A DNA stretch of 64,000 bases from CAZVED01 sp964626205 (GTDB lineage Bacteria > Patescibacteriota > Patescibacteriia > SG8-24): the NCBI GenBank assembly GCA_964626205.1, contig CAZVED010000002.1, positions 78,230-142,229 of the forward strand. The letters are read 5' to 3'. Within the stretch, counting starts at the first letter, position 1, and each line of letters starts with the position of its first letter. The notes beneath the pieces were generated by a model. The model had not been told where the DNA came from, did not search any database, and saw only the letters and a list, made by a program, of their open reading frames with translations. The translations under genes and the position numbers were made by a program. Shown here in pieces: positions 34,264 to 41,591 of this stretch.

Positions 34264-35415
34264 CTACAACACGTGCCCCGCCGCGATGATCGTCTCAATG
34301 AGCGCGCCTGCGGCAAGCAGGACCATAGACGCATACGCCACCCAGAGTGGCACGCCGAGTACTTTTCCCGTGACCGCTTTCTGCCTCGTGACTGCGACAT
34401 AGAGCATGGACACGAGCACGGCAGTAATACCACCGAACACTGCTCCAGAGAAACTGATGATTGCCACGAAATCCTTTGCACCAAGCAAGAAGACGGCCAA
34501 CGGAACGCCGCCTGTGAGGAACCACGCCACGAGGTGCGGAAGTTTGAAGTCGTACTCGAACGTGTTCTGGAGGTTGATAGCCGTCGCGAAGAACGATGTC
34601 GCGACCGCAAGGAACCCGAACGCCGCGACCGTGACACCGACGCGCGCACCGAGCACGCCGATGATACCCGCGACGGCGTCTCCCGTCGTGGCAGGGCCGG
34701 TCAGTCCCCAAACAAGAAATCCGAATGCTGCGGTAAAGACTGTCGCGATAAGCGTGCCGACGACGATAGCAAGCCGATACCGCTCATGCCGTCCTTCGAA
34801 GATGTCTTCCATTTCCGGAATAACAGGCAGCCCTGTCAGCGAAAACAGGATGACGCCGTACGGCAAGAAAAGATCCGCACCGACGAACCACGGGAGGAAA
34901 TCCGCCTGCACGTGCGGGACACTCATCCCGAGGATGAGCAACATCGCCGCAAGCAAGCCGATAGTGGCGAACAAATCGATGCGCGCGACGACGTTCAAGC
35001 CGAAGAAGATGACGCACGCACCCACAATCGCCCAACCGATCTGATAGGTGAACACGGTTCCTCCAAGGAACGGCGCGAGCAACGTATGCAAGAACGTTCC
35101 ACCGACGATGACGTACGCGAGCATGCCGCCCCAGAATCCGAGCACGGTTGCGACGGCGGCAACGCGTTTTGCGCGCGGACCAATGTACCGGGCGACGAGT
35201 CCGGGCAGCCGCTGCGGGTCCCCGCTCGCGATGGCCGCCTCGGCGAAGAACAGGTGTTGAAGTACCTGGATGCCACCGAGAACGACGAAGTACAGCAACG
35301 CCAGGCCGACACCCACCTGCGAAAGCGCGTACGGCAACCCAAAAAGCCCGACGCCAATGATGGTGCCGACGAGCGTCGCGACAGCGGTGACGAATTGGCG
35401 ATTCTCCTTGGTCAT
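34264..35415 (-). CDS. Aromatic-amino-acid-permease-like transporter
   Basis: 383 residues with about 11 hydrophobic segments. The first segment VTAVATLVGTIIGVGLFGLPYALSQVGVG matches the conserved start of the amino acid/auxin permease and HAAAP (Mtr/TyrP) groups, with a glycine-rich unwound helix. Later segments include IGWAIVGACVIFFGLNVVARIDLF and GVILFSLTGLPVIPEMEDIFEG. Probably an ion-coupled amino-acid importer, which suits an organism with limited biosynthesis (inference). Substrate not predictable. The start codon has a TATACT -10 box just upstream (about 35421-35426). Confidence 0.8.
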   Translation of the reverse strand: MTKENRQFVTAVATLVGTIIGVGLFGLPYALSQVGVGLALLYFVVLGGIQVLQHLFFAEAAIASGDPQRLPGLVARYIGPRAKRVAAVATVLGFWGGMLAYVIVGGTFLHTLLAPFLGGTVFTYQIGWAIVGACVIFFGLNVVARIDLFATIGLLAAMLLILGMSVPHVQADFLPWFVGADLFLPYGVILFSLTGLPVIPEMEDIFEGRHERYRLAIVVGTLIATVFTAAFGFLVWGLTGPATTGDAVAGIIGVLGARVGVTVAAFGFLAVATSFFATAINLQNTFEYDFKLPHLVAWFLTGGVPLAVFLLGAKDFVAIISFSGAVFGGITAVLVSMLYVAVTRQKAVTGKVLGVPLWVAYASMVLLAAGALIETIIAAGHVL

Positions 35416-35491
35416 GACGACAGTATAGCAGGCTTCCCTTTCCTTGCGGAAACGACTACCGTTACCAAGTCATGACACGGAAGGAGTGGTC

Positions 35492-36091
35492 ATGCGCACA
35501 AAGCGTCCAGTGCTCATTCTCATCGATGGGTTCCGTCTCGGACCATCGAACCTCGTCCTTGTTTCCCGATACTACGAATCGCTGGGATTCATCGTGGAAC
35601 GCATCCCGTTCGACCGCACGGACATCCTCGATCTCAGCGAATATGGCATGAGTGTCGCGGCATTCATTGTCGGCGCGCATCGCCGCTACCCGGACTGCGA
35701 TCTGTACTCCCTCGCCTACAGCATGGGAGGCCTCGCGATGCTCGACGCCATCAAGAGCGGCGGTATCGGCCCCCTCATCCGTGGTGCCGTGAGCTATGGC
35801 ACGCCCTACCGCGGCCTCCCCATCGCGAGCATCGCGACGCCGCTCGGCGCCGTCTGGCGCACGATTTCCCACCTGCGCCTCCTGAGTCCGTATCTGCGTC
35901 GGCTCCACGCACTCCCGATGCCGGACGGTCTCCCTATCGTCTCCATCGCCGGCGCCGGAGACCTCATCTGTCCGGCTCCGCTCTGTCACCTCAAAGGGGG
36001 CGAAAACGTCATCGTTGCCGGCGGTCACATGACCTTCATGTACCGCACGAGCCTCCACGACCGCATCGCGAAGCGCCTGCTTAAGCGCTAA
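35492..36091 (+). CDS. Small alpha/beta hydrolase, lipase-like
   Basis: 199 residues. RPVLILIDGFRLGPSNLVLVSRYYESLGFIVERIPF opens like an esterase/lipase. The nucleophile elbow is LAYSMGGLAMLDAI (SYSMGG, serine about 84). GTPYRGLPIASIATPLG resembles the oxyanion/lid part of PGAP1- and EstA-type enzymes. The acid D is probably in IAGAGDLICP, and the histidine is in VIVAGGHMTFM. No signal peptide. The start is fixed by AAGGAG five bases before the ATG. Own terminator. Confidence 0.8.
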   Translation: MRTKRPVLILIDGFRLGPSNLVLVSRYYESLGFIVERIPFDRTDILDLSEYGMSVAAFIVGAHRRYPDCDLYSLAYSMGGLAMLDAIKSGGIGPLIRGAVSYGTPYRGLPIASIATPLGAVWRTISHLRLLSPYLRRLHALPMPDGLPIVSIAGAGDLICPAPLCHLKGGENVIVAGGHMTFMYRTSLHDRIAKRLLKR

Positions 36092-36095
36092 TCTT

Positions 36096-36121
36096 CCGCC
36101 CCATCACACGGGGCGGTTTTT
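36096..36121 (+). terminator. Terminator after the alpha/beta hydrolase
   Basis: Stem CCGCCCC/GGGGCGG, 7-nt loop, TTTTT. Confidence 0.8.
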
Positions 36122-36157
36122 CGTCCACTCCCCGTCCCCACCTTCTCCCCATTTCCC

Positions 36158-36186
36158 GTTGAAGTTCCCCCTGCCTTCCCGTACAC
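36158..36186 (+). promoter_or_regulatory. Promoter of dnaB
   Basis: TTGAAG (36158-36163), 17-nt spacer, TACACT (36181-36186), leader of about 8 nt. Confidence 0.65.
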
Positions 36187-36201
36187 TTGCCGAAGTACCC
36201 T

Positions 36202-37644
36202 ATGGCGAACGACCGCATCCCACCGCAAAATCTCGAAGCCGAGCAATCCCTGCTCGGTGCCATTCTTATCGACAAGGATGCGCTTATCCGGCTTGGCGAC
36301 ACGGTCCATTCGGATGACTTCTATAAACAGGCGCATTCGGATATCTTCGATGCCATCCGCGAGCTCTCCGACCGCCGCGAACCAGTCGACCTGCTCTCGC
36401 TTTCCAACCGTCTCAACGAAAAAGGTCGGCTCGAAGCCATCGGTGGCCGCGCCTATCTCATCCAGCTCACGAGCATGGTGGCGACCGCCGCGCATGTGGT
36501 GCACTACGGCGAAATCGTCCAGCGTAAGGCCACGCTACGGCGTCTCATGGCCGCAGGAACGGACATCACCGGCATGGCGTTCCAGGAAGAAGAGAGCCTC
36601 GACACGGTCCTCGATGAAGCCGAACGCAAGCTTTTCTCCGTAACGCAGAACTACGTCAAAACCGCGTTCTCTCCCATCTCCGACGCGCTCAGCGTGGCAT
36701 TCGAGCGCATCGATGAGCTTCACCGCGAAAAAGGCAAGCTCCGCGGCATCCCGACCGGCTTCACCGACCTCGATGCCAAGCTCGGTGGCTTCCAAAAATC
36801 CGACCTCATCATCCTTGCTGCGCGTCCATCGGTCGGAAAAACGTCGTTTGCGCTCGATATCGCCCGCCAATCCGCAGTAAAATACAAAATGCCAGTCGGC
36901 CTCTTCTCGCTCGAAATGAGCAAGGATCAATTAGTCGACCGTATGCTCTGCGCGGAAGCCGGCGTAGACTTGTGGCGCATGCGCACCGGCAACCTCGACG
37001 ACAAGGGCAGTGGCGACAACAACGACTTCACGCGCATCGGCCACGCCATGGGTAATCTCTCCGAGGCCCCTATCTACATCGACGATACGCCGAACGTGAA
37101 CATCATGGATATCCGCACCAAGGCGCGTCGCCTGCAAAGCGAGCACGGTCTCGGTATGCTCATCATCGACTATCTCCAGCTCATGGAGTCGCGCCACGGC
37201 AACAAGAACTCCGACAACCGCGTCAACGAAGTCGCCGAAATCTCCCGTGGTCTCAAGGGAATCGCGCGCGAACTCAACATCCCGGTCCTTGCACTGTCGC
37301 AGCTCTCGCGCGCGGCAGAAAACGTGAAACCCGCCATCCCGAAGCTGTCCCACCTGCGCGAGTCAGGCTCCATCGAGCAAGACGCGGACGTGGTCATGTT
37401 CATCTACCGCAAGGCCGCAGACGGCAACTACCGCAAGGACGAGATTCCGTTGGACGAACGCTACTTGGCGGAAATCCACATCGCCAAGCACCGTAACGGC
37501 CCAACCGGCATCGTTCCTCTCTACTTCGACGAAGCGCGCACCAGTTTCCGGAACCTGGAAAAGAACATGGCGATGGCGACCAGCTTCTCCTCTGGTCCAG
37601 CCGAAAGTCGGCAGCATCAGCGCCAGCCGGAACCGCAATTCTGA
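36202..37644 (+). CDS. dnaB: Replicative DNA helicase DnaB
   Basis: 480 residues. The N-terminal helical domain starts MANDRIPPQNLEAEQSLLGAILIDKDAL and contacts primase. The RecA-like domain has GIPTGFTDLDAKLGGFQKSDLIILAARPSVGKTSFALDIARQ (Walker A), GLFSLEMSKDQLVDRMLC, LGMLIIDYLQLME (Walker B), ALSQLSRAAE, and LRESGSIEQDADVVMFIYR. No intein. The ATG at 36202 suits the promoter; a TTG five codons earlier would lie inside the leader region. No Shine-Dalgarno site. Confidence 0.97.
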   Translation: MANDRIPPQNLEAEQSLLGAILIDKDALIRLGDTVHSDDFYKQAHSDIFDAIRELSDRREPVDLLSLSNRLNEKGRLEAIGGRAYLIQLTSMVATAAHVVHYGEIVQRKATLRRLMAAGTDITGMAFQEEESLDTVLDEAERKLFSVTQNYVKTAFSPISDALSVAFERIDELHREKGKLRGIPTGFTDLDAKLGGFQKSDLIILAARPSVGKTSFALDIARQSAVKYKMPVGLFSLEMSKDQLVDRMLCAEAGVDLWRMRTGNLDDKGSGDNNDFTRIGHAMGNLSEAPIYIDDTPNVNIMDIRTKARRLQSEHGLGMLIIDYLQLMESRHGNKNSDNRVNEVAEISRGLKGIARELNIPVLALSQLSRAAENVKPAIPKLSHLRESGSIEQDADVVMFIYRKAADGNYRKDEIPLDERYLAEIHIAKHRNGPTGIVPLYFDEARTSFRNLEKNMAMATSFSSGPAESRQHQRQPEPQF

Positions 37645-37668
37645 CGCACACTAATCCATTTCAAGACC

Positions 37669-37737
37669 GTCATTGCGAGGCCTGAAAGGCCGAAGCAATC
37701 CCGACGGGTTCGCCACGGCCTTCGGCCTCGCGATGAC
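37669..37737. repeat. Palindromic dispersed repeat, family A, copy 3
   Basis: Short version: GTCATTGCGAGG at the left, CCTCGCGATGAC at the right, with inner GGCCTGAAAGGCCGAAG and CTTCGGCC parts. It lies between dnaB and ybaB. Confidence 0.8.
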
Positions 37738-37747
37738 GACTACATCT

Positions 37748-38038
37748 ATGTTCAACAAGCTCAAGCAATTCAAAGATCTCCGCGACAAGGCTAAAACCAT
37801 TCAATCAGAACTCGCCCAAGAAAAAGTCGAGGGTTCCGCCGCCTGGGGCAAGGTGAAGGTCGGCATGGACGGCAACCAAGCCGTCACCTCCGTCGACATC
37901 GACCCGGAGATGATGACCGACCGTGAGAAGCTGCAGTCCGCGCTCAAGGACGCGTTCACGGACGCCGTGAAGAAAGCACAGCAGAAGATGGTCGAAAAGA
38001 TGAAGTCTTCCGGCGGTCTCGATATCCCTGGGATGTAA
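37748..38038 (+). CDS. ybaB: YbaB/EbfC nucleoid-associated protein
   Basis: 96 residues from the ATG at 37748. MFNKLKQFKDLRDKAKTIQSELAQEKVEGSAAWGKVKVGMDGNQAVTSVDIDPEMM has the typical helix-strand-helix tweezer pattern. It forms dimers that bind DNA. It is followed after 18 nt by recR, the same order as ybaB-recR in many bacteria. Confidence 0.92.
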   Translation: MFNKLKQFKDLRDKAKTIQSELAQEKVEGSAAWGKVKVGMDGNQAVTSVDIDPEMMTDREKLQSALKDAFTDAVKKAQQKMVEKMKSSGGLDIPGM

Positions 38039-38056
38039 GCCGACTGAACGGATCGC

Positions 38057-38725
38057 ATGCCGAAGTTTCCCAAACCGATCGAGACCCTCATCGAGGAGCT
38101 CGGAGCGCTTCCCGGCGTCGGACCGAAAACGGCCGAACGCTATGCTTTTTCGCTGCTCAAGCGCAGCAAGGGCGAGCGAGAGCGTCTTGCCGCAGCCATC
38201 CTCCACACCGATCAGAGCCTCGGACCGTGCTCCCAATGCCGCAACTACACCGAGCAGGATCCGTGTTCCATCTGCGCGGACGTGAAGCGTGAACGCGACG
38301 TCATCTGCGTCGTCGCGACCGAGCAGGACCTCATCGCCGTCGAGCACACCGCGGAACACCGCGGCCTGTACCATATCCTCGGCGGCGTGCTTTCGGCGGC
38401 CGACGGCATCACACCCGACCAGCTCACGGTCCGCGAGCTCATCACCCGCGTGAAGACCGAGCGTCCGAAGGAAGTCATTCTTGCCATGGACCCGACCATC
38501 GAGGGCGAGTCCACCATGCTCTACCTCACGCGCATGCTCCAGCCGCTTGCCGTGCGCCTCACCCGCCTCGCGCGCGGCCTCCCTATCGGCTCCGAACTCG
38601 GCTATGCGGACGAAGTCACGCTCACGGACGCTTTCCGCGGCAGGCGCGACCTCGCGCCGCAAGCAACACCCGCAGCGGAGCCAGCACGCGAACGTCAGCA
38701 TACGGCAGAACAACCTCCATTCTAA
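38057..38725 (+). CDS. recR: Recombination mediator RecR
   Basis: 222 residues. Helix-hairpin-helix LIEELGALPGVGPKTAERYAFSLL, zinc finger CSQCRNYTEQDPCSIC, Toprim region VICVVATEQDLIAVEHT and EVILAMDPTIEGESTMLYL, and the Walker-B-like C-terminal part GLPIGSELGYADEVTL. It works with RecO/RecF to load RecA. About 25 extra Ala/Pro/Glu-rich residues at the C-terminus (APQATPAAEPAREPQ-like) are beyond the family end. Confidence 0.95.
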   Translation: MPKFPKPIETLIEELGALPGVGPKTAERYAFSLLKRSKGERERLAAAILHTDQSLGPCSQCRNYTEQDPCSICADVKRERDVICVVATEQDLIAVEHTAEHRGLYHILGGVLSAADGITPDQLTVRELITRVKTERPKEVILAMDPTIEGESTMLYLTRMLQPLAVRLTRLARGLPIGSELGYADEVTLTDAFRGRRDLAPQATPAAEPARERQHTAEQPPF

Positions 38726-38727
38726 GA

Positions 38728-38752
38728 AAAACCGGCTCACTGCCGGTTTTTT
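38728..38752 (+). terminator. Terminator of ybaB-recR
   Basis: Stem AAAACCGGC/GCCGGTTTT with a 5-nt loop, T run to 38752. Confidence 0.85.
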
Positions 38753-38760
38753 CCTACCCC

Positions 38761-38789
38761 TTGCCCATACCACCCCCGCCTGCAACAAT
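38761..38789 (+). promoter_or_regulatory. Promoter of the 38830 protease gene
   Basis: TTGCCC (38761-38766), 17-nt spacer, AACAAT (38784-38789), then a leader with AAGGAG at 38819-38824. Confidence 0.45.
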
Positions 38790-38829
38790 GCACTTGGCGA
38801 TACTGCCCTTCACCAAGGAAGGAGACGCC

Positions 38830-39486
38830 ATGCTCGTAGAACCTCCATTGGCACAGCGCCGCATCTTCCGTCGCGCCATCAAAGCGACGGTCCGTATCGA
38901 TTGCGACACACCGAGCAAGGCCGGTGCGCGCATCGGGACCGGCATCGTCCTCACGCGGGATGGCTACATCCTTACCGCGTACCATGTCGTGAAGCGTCGT
39001 CCGGTCATGTACGTCAGTCGTCTCCGGCTGGATGACGACGAATGGAAGATCCATGCCTGGGGACGCTATACTGCGGATCTCGTCTATCACGACGTGAAGA
39101 CCGACATCGCCATCCTCAAGCTCCGTCGCCCGCCGAAAACGCTGGCTGTAGCGAAGCTCGGGAAGTCCGATCGGATCAAGCCCGGCAACGAGATCTTCCG
39201 CGTCGGCTGCGACGACTACGAACTCGCGAGCGGGTACGTCTACGACGTGAAGGCACGCAGCTCCATGGGCGCACCCCACCACTGCGTCAGCATGCTCGCG
39301 GCGCAGGGAATGAGCGGAGGGCCGGCATTCGACAAACAGTGTCGCGTCGTCGGCTCCACGCTGGAGCTCCACGGCGTCAGCACCGTCCCGCAATGGATGT
39401 CATACCTCCCTATCGACGAGATTCGGCGCCGCATCTTCTCCCGCAAAGCCCTTCTGGAAGTCTTTCCGGAAGCAGCAAAGCTCTGA
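38830..39486 (+). CDS. Soluble trypsin-like serine protease
   Basis: 218 residues from the ATG at 38830, five bases after AAGGAG. Triad: H52 in YILTAYHVVKRR, D92 in VKTDIAILKL, S162 in AAQGMSGGPAFD. GARIGTGIVLTRDGYILTAYHVV is the usual strand pair before the histidine. There is no signal peptide, membrane helix or PDZ domain, unlike the anchored protease at 3032. It may act in the cytosol or be inactive until processed. Monocistronic. Confidence 0.8.
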   Translation: MLVEPPLAQRRIFRRAIKATVRIDCDTPSKAGARIGTGIVLTRDGYILTAYHVVKRRPVMYVSRLRLDDDEWKIHAWGRYTADLVYHDVKTDIAILKLRRPPKTLAVAKLGKSDRIKPGNEIFRVGCDDYELASGYVYDVKARSSMGAPHHCVSMLAAQGMSGGPAFDKQCRVVGSTLELHGVSTVPQWMSYLPIDEIRRRIFSRKALLEVFPEAAKL

Positions 39487-39491
39487 ATCGC

Positions 39492-39522
39492 AAAACCCGC
39501 TCCTGTACGGAGCGGGTTTTTT
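39492..39522 (+). terminator. Terminator after the soluble protease
   Basis: 12-bp stem AAAACCCGCTCC with its complement, loop TGTAC, then TTTTTT. Confidence 0.9.
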
Positions 39523-39532
39523 GTATCCATGA

Positions 39533-39571
39533 ACGGGATCCCAGACAGCCCTTCAGGCTTCCGGGATGACC
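39533..39571. repeat. Short GGGATCC/GGGATGAC-type inverted repeat
   Basis: CGGGATCCCAGA ... CTTCCGGGATGAC with inner CAGCCCTTCAGGCTTC. Same style as 48868-48895 (CCCCCGG-TCAAG-CCGGGGG then GATGAC). Non-coding. Confidence 0.45.
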
Positions 39572-39581
39572 TGAGTACAGG

Positions 39582-39899
39582 TCACTTGATTGCCTCGATC
39601 TTGATGGACGTGAACGGCTGGCGATGACCGGCCGTGCGGCGATAGCGAGTCTTGTTCTTGTACTTCACGACGGCAACCTTCTTGGCGCGGCCCTGGGCGA
39701 GCACGCTAGCGCTGACCGTCGCGCCCTTCACCTCAGGAGCACCGACTTTTACGCCGGACCCGTCTTCGTTGGCGACAAGCAGCGGAGCGAACGTCAGGCT
39801 CGCACCCTTTTCCTCTTCCAACTTTTCCACCTTCAACGTGTCCCCGACTTTCACGAGGTACTGCTTTCCGCCGGTAGCGATGACTGCGATGTGTGCCAT
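39582..39899 (-). CDS. rplU: 50S ribosomal protein L21
   Basis: 105 residues. MAHIAVIATGGKQYLVKVGDTLKVEKLEEEKGASLTFAPLLVANEDGSGVKVGAPEVKGATVSASVLAQGRAKKVAVVKYKNKTRYRRTAGHRQPFTSIKIEAIK covers the full family length, including the conserved KYKxKxxYRxxxGHRQ stretch that contacts 23S rRNA. rpmA (L27), the common partner, is not next to it here. Strong promoter at 39925-39953 inside the end of the DUF192 gene. Confidence 0.97.
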   Translation of the reverse strand: MAHIAVIATGGKQYLVKVGDTLKVEKLEEEKGASLTFAPLLVANEDGSGVKVGAPEVKGATVSASVLAQGRAKKVAVVKYKNKTRYRRTAGHRQPFTSIKIEAIK

Positions 39900-39924
39900 A
39901 CTGTATGCATTAGTGATAGGGGGA

Positions 39925-39953
39925 ATGCTACCCGAACCCCGTTTACCTGTCAA
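39925..39953 (-). promoter_or_regulatory. Promoter of rplU
   Basis: TTGACA (39948-39953, consensus), 17-nt spacer, TAGCAT (39925-39930) on the minus strand. Confidence 0.7.
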
Positions 39954-40416
39954 CCTCCCACGCGACCGGTATACCCGCCCTAAGCCCGTGTGTCGCCGCA
40001 AACCCCGCGCGGACCTCCAGGACCGCATCTGCAGCCTCACGAGGGGTATAGACGGGCAAAGATCCGTCCGGCCCTGGTGGCGGGACATCCATGGCCATAT
40101 CCACGATTTCCCCCTGTCGTATCCAGATGATGTCGATGGGGAAGGTCATGTCCTGCATCCAGAACTGGTGCCGCGCCGGCACCTCGAAAAGGAACAGCAT
40201 CCCTTCATCCTCCCTCAACCCACTCCTGCCAGAGAGGCCCTGAGCACGTTCCGCGGGCGTGGCAACGACGTCTGCGCGGACCGTAACGCTATCACCAACA
40301 ACGACCGTGGCGACAGGCAGGCGGTTGCCGAAGAACGTCAGATACAGCCATGCAGCAGCCATGGCCGCTACGACCGCACCGAACATTGCCGATTGAGACA
40401 AGGGCGAGAGCTTCAT
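39943..40416 (-). CDS. DUF192 membrane-anchored protein
   Basis: 157 residues. One N-terminal helix (AMFGAVVAAMAAAWLYLTFFG) and an external DUF192 domain: RAQGLSGRSGLREDEGMLFLFEVPARHQFWMQDMTFPIDIIWIRQGEIVDMAMDVPPPG, then AVLEVRAGFAATHGLRAGIPV. The family is widespread and of unknown function. It starts 3 nt after the stop of the WecA/MraY-like gene, so the two are coupled. Confidence 0.9.
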   Translation of the reverse strand: MKLSPLSQSAMFGAVVAAMAAAWLYLTFFGNRLPVATVVVGDSVTVRADVVATPAERAQGLSGRSGLREDEGMLFLFEVPARHQFWMQDMTFPIDIIWIRQGEIVDMAMDVPPPGPDGSLPVYTPREAADAVLEVRAGFAATHGLRAGIPVAWEVDR

Positions 40417-40419
40417 ACC

Positions 40420-41502
40420 TCACCCTTTCTTCCTGCGCCCAACGGTCACCGTCCATGCGGCGACCGAGAACGCGACAAGACTCATGACCATGCCGAGCGC
40501 CACGATTTTTTGCGATCCGTGCAGGAAGAGCGTCGAGGTGCCGAACAGTGTCGCGACGAAATAGAAGATGAGTACGGCCTGCCGTTCGCTGAATCCCCAG
40601 TCGAGCAGGCGGAAATGCAGGTGCAGACGGTCGCCAGAGAACGGTGACTTGCGCTCCACGACGACGCGACGGAGGACGACGAATGTCGCGTCGAACAGCG
40701 GCAGACCGAGGACAAGCAGTGTCGTTGCTATCTTCCCGCCAGAGATGATGGCGAGCGTACCAAGCAAGAACCCCGCCAAGAGCGACCCGCTCTCGCCAAG
40801 GAAGATGCGTGCCGGATGGAAATTGAAAACGAGTACCCCCGCGAATGCACCAGCGACCGCAAGCGCAAGGAGCGCGGTATCCGGCTGACCGACATCGCCT
40901 AAGAAACTCACGGCAGCGATGACGAGTCCGCCGATGACCGCGATACCCGCGACCAAGCCGTCCAAGCCGTCGAGCAGCTTGGTGGTGTAGGTCATCGTCA
41001 GGAGCCAAACCATCGTGAACACGTCAGAAAGCAGCGTAATGCGGTACGGCAAGCCGTCGAACCACAGGACCGTGAACCGGTACGGATCGAGATGGATGAT
41101 GCCACCGAACGGGTTCGTGACCGTCGCGATGCCGATACCGCTCGCGATGATGACAAGCACTGCCGCGATCGGCCAGACGATTTGCGCCGCTGGGCGTAGA
41201 CGCCGGATATCATCCCAGATGCCGCCAACAAGAAGAAGCGTCATCGCGATTACGATGCCGACAACATGCTTCACTTCGATATGCACGGAGGGTAGCCACC
41301 CATATGCGACCGCAACGACGAGCGCCGTAACGATGCCAGCGAAGACCGCGACACCCCCCAGCAGCGGTGTCTCGCGGTCGTGAAGTTTGCGCACGCCGTC
41401 CGGTCGGTCGACCGCGCCAATATGACGCGCAAGCCGCATGACGAGCGGTACCGTCGCTACAGCAATGACGAAGGCGACAAAGAATGTGAGAAGATGCGAC
41501 AT
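40420..41502 (-). CDS. WecA/TagO-type glycosyl-1-phosphate transferase (MraY family)
   Basis: 360 residues, about 10-11 membrane helices. Moves a sugar-1-phosphate from a UDP-sugar to undecaprenyl phosphate. Motifs: DRPDGVRKLHDRETPLLGG, GGIWDDIRRLRPAAQIVWP, TYTTKLLDGLDGLVAGIAVIGG (DGLDGL; the usual preceding Asn is Thr), FNFHPARIFLGESGSLLAGFLLG, and SGDRLHLHFRLLDWGFS. The C-terminal RxHxH-like loop favours WecA/TagO over MraY, so it probably starts a surface polysaccharide rather than peptidoglycan. Confidence 0.88.
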   Translation of the reverse strand: MSHLLTFFVAFVIAVATVPLVMRLARHIGAVDRPDGVRKLHDRETPLLGGVAVFAGIVTALVVAVAYGWLPSVHIEVKHVVGIVIAMTLLLVGGIWDDIRRLRPAAQIVWPIAAVLVIIASGIGIATVTNPFGGIIHLDPYRFTVLWFDGLPYRITLLSDVFTMVWLLTMTYTTKLLDGLDGLVAGIAVIGGLVIAAVSFLGDVGQPDTALLALAVAGAFAGVLVFNFHPARIFLGESGSLLAGFLLGTLAIISGGKIATTLLVLGLPLFDATFVVLRRVVVERKSPFSGDRLHLHFRLLDWGFSERQAVLIFYFVATLFGTSTLFLHGSQKIVALGMVMSLVAFSVAAWTVTVGRRKKG

Positions 41503-41532
41503 ACGTTTCCCGCTCAGCGTAGCATTTCACGG

Positions 41533-41576
41533 AAAAAAAAGAGAGGGCAGCCACCACGTGAGTGATGTCTGCCCTC
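41533..41576 (-). terminator. Terminator of the gap-split gene
   Basis: Stem GAGGGCAG/CTGCCCTC (41543-41550 with 41569-41576) followed by eight T on the minus strand. Confidence 0.9.
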
Positions 41577-41591
41577 CAAGACCCGTCAGGC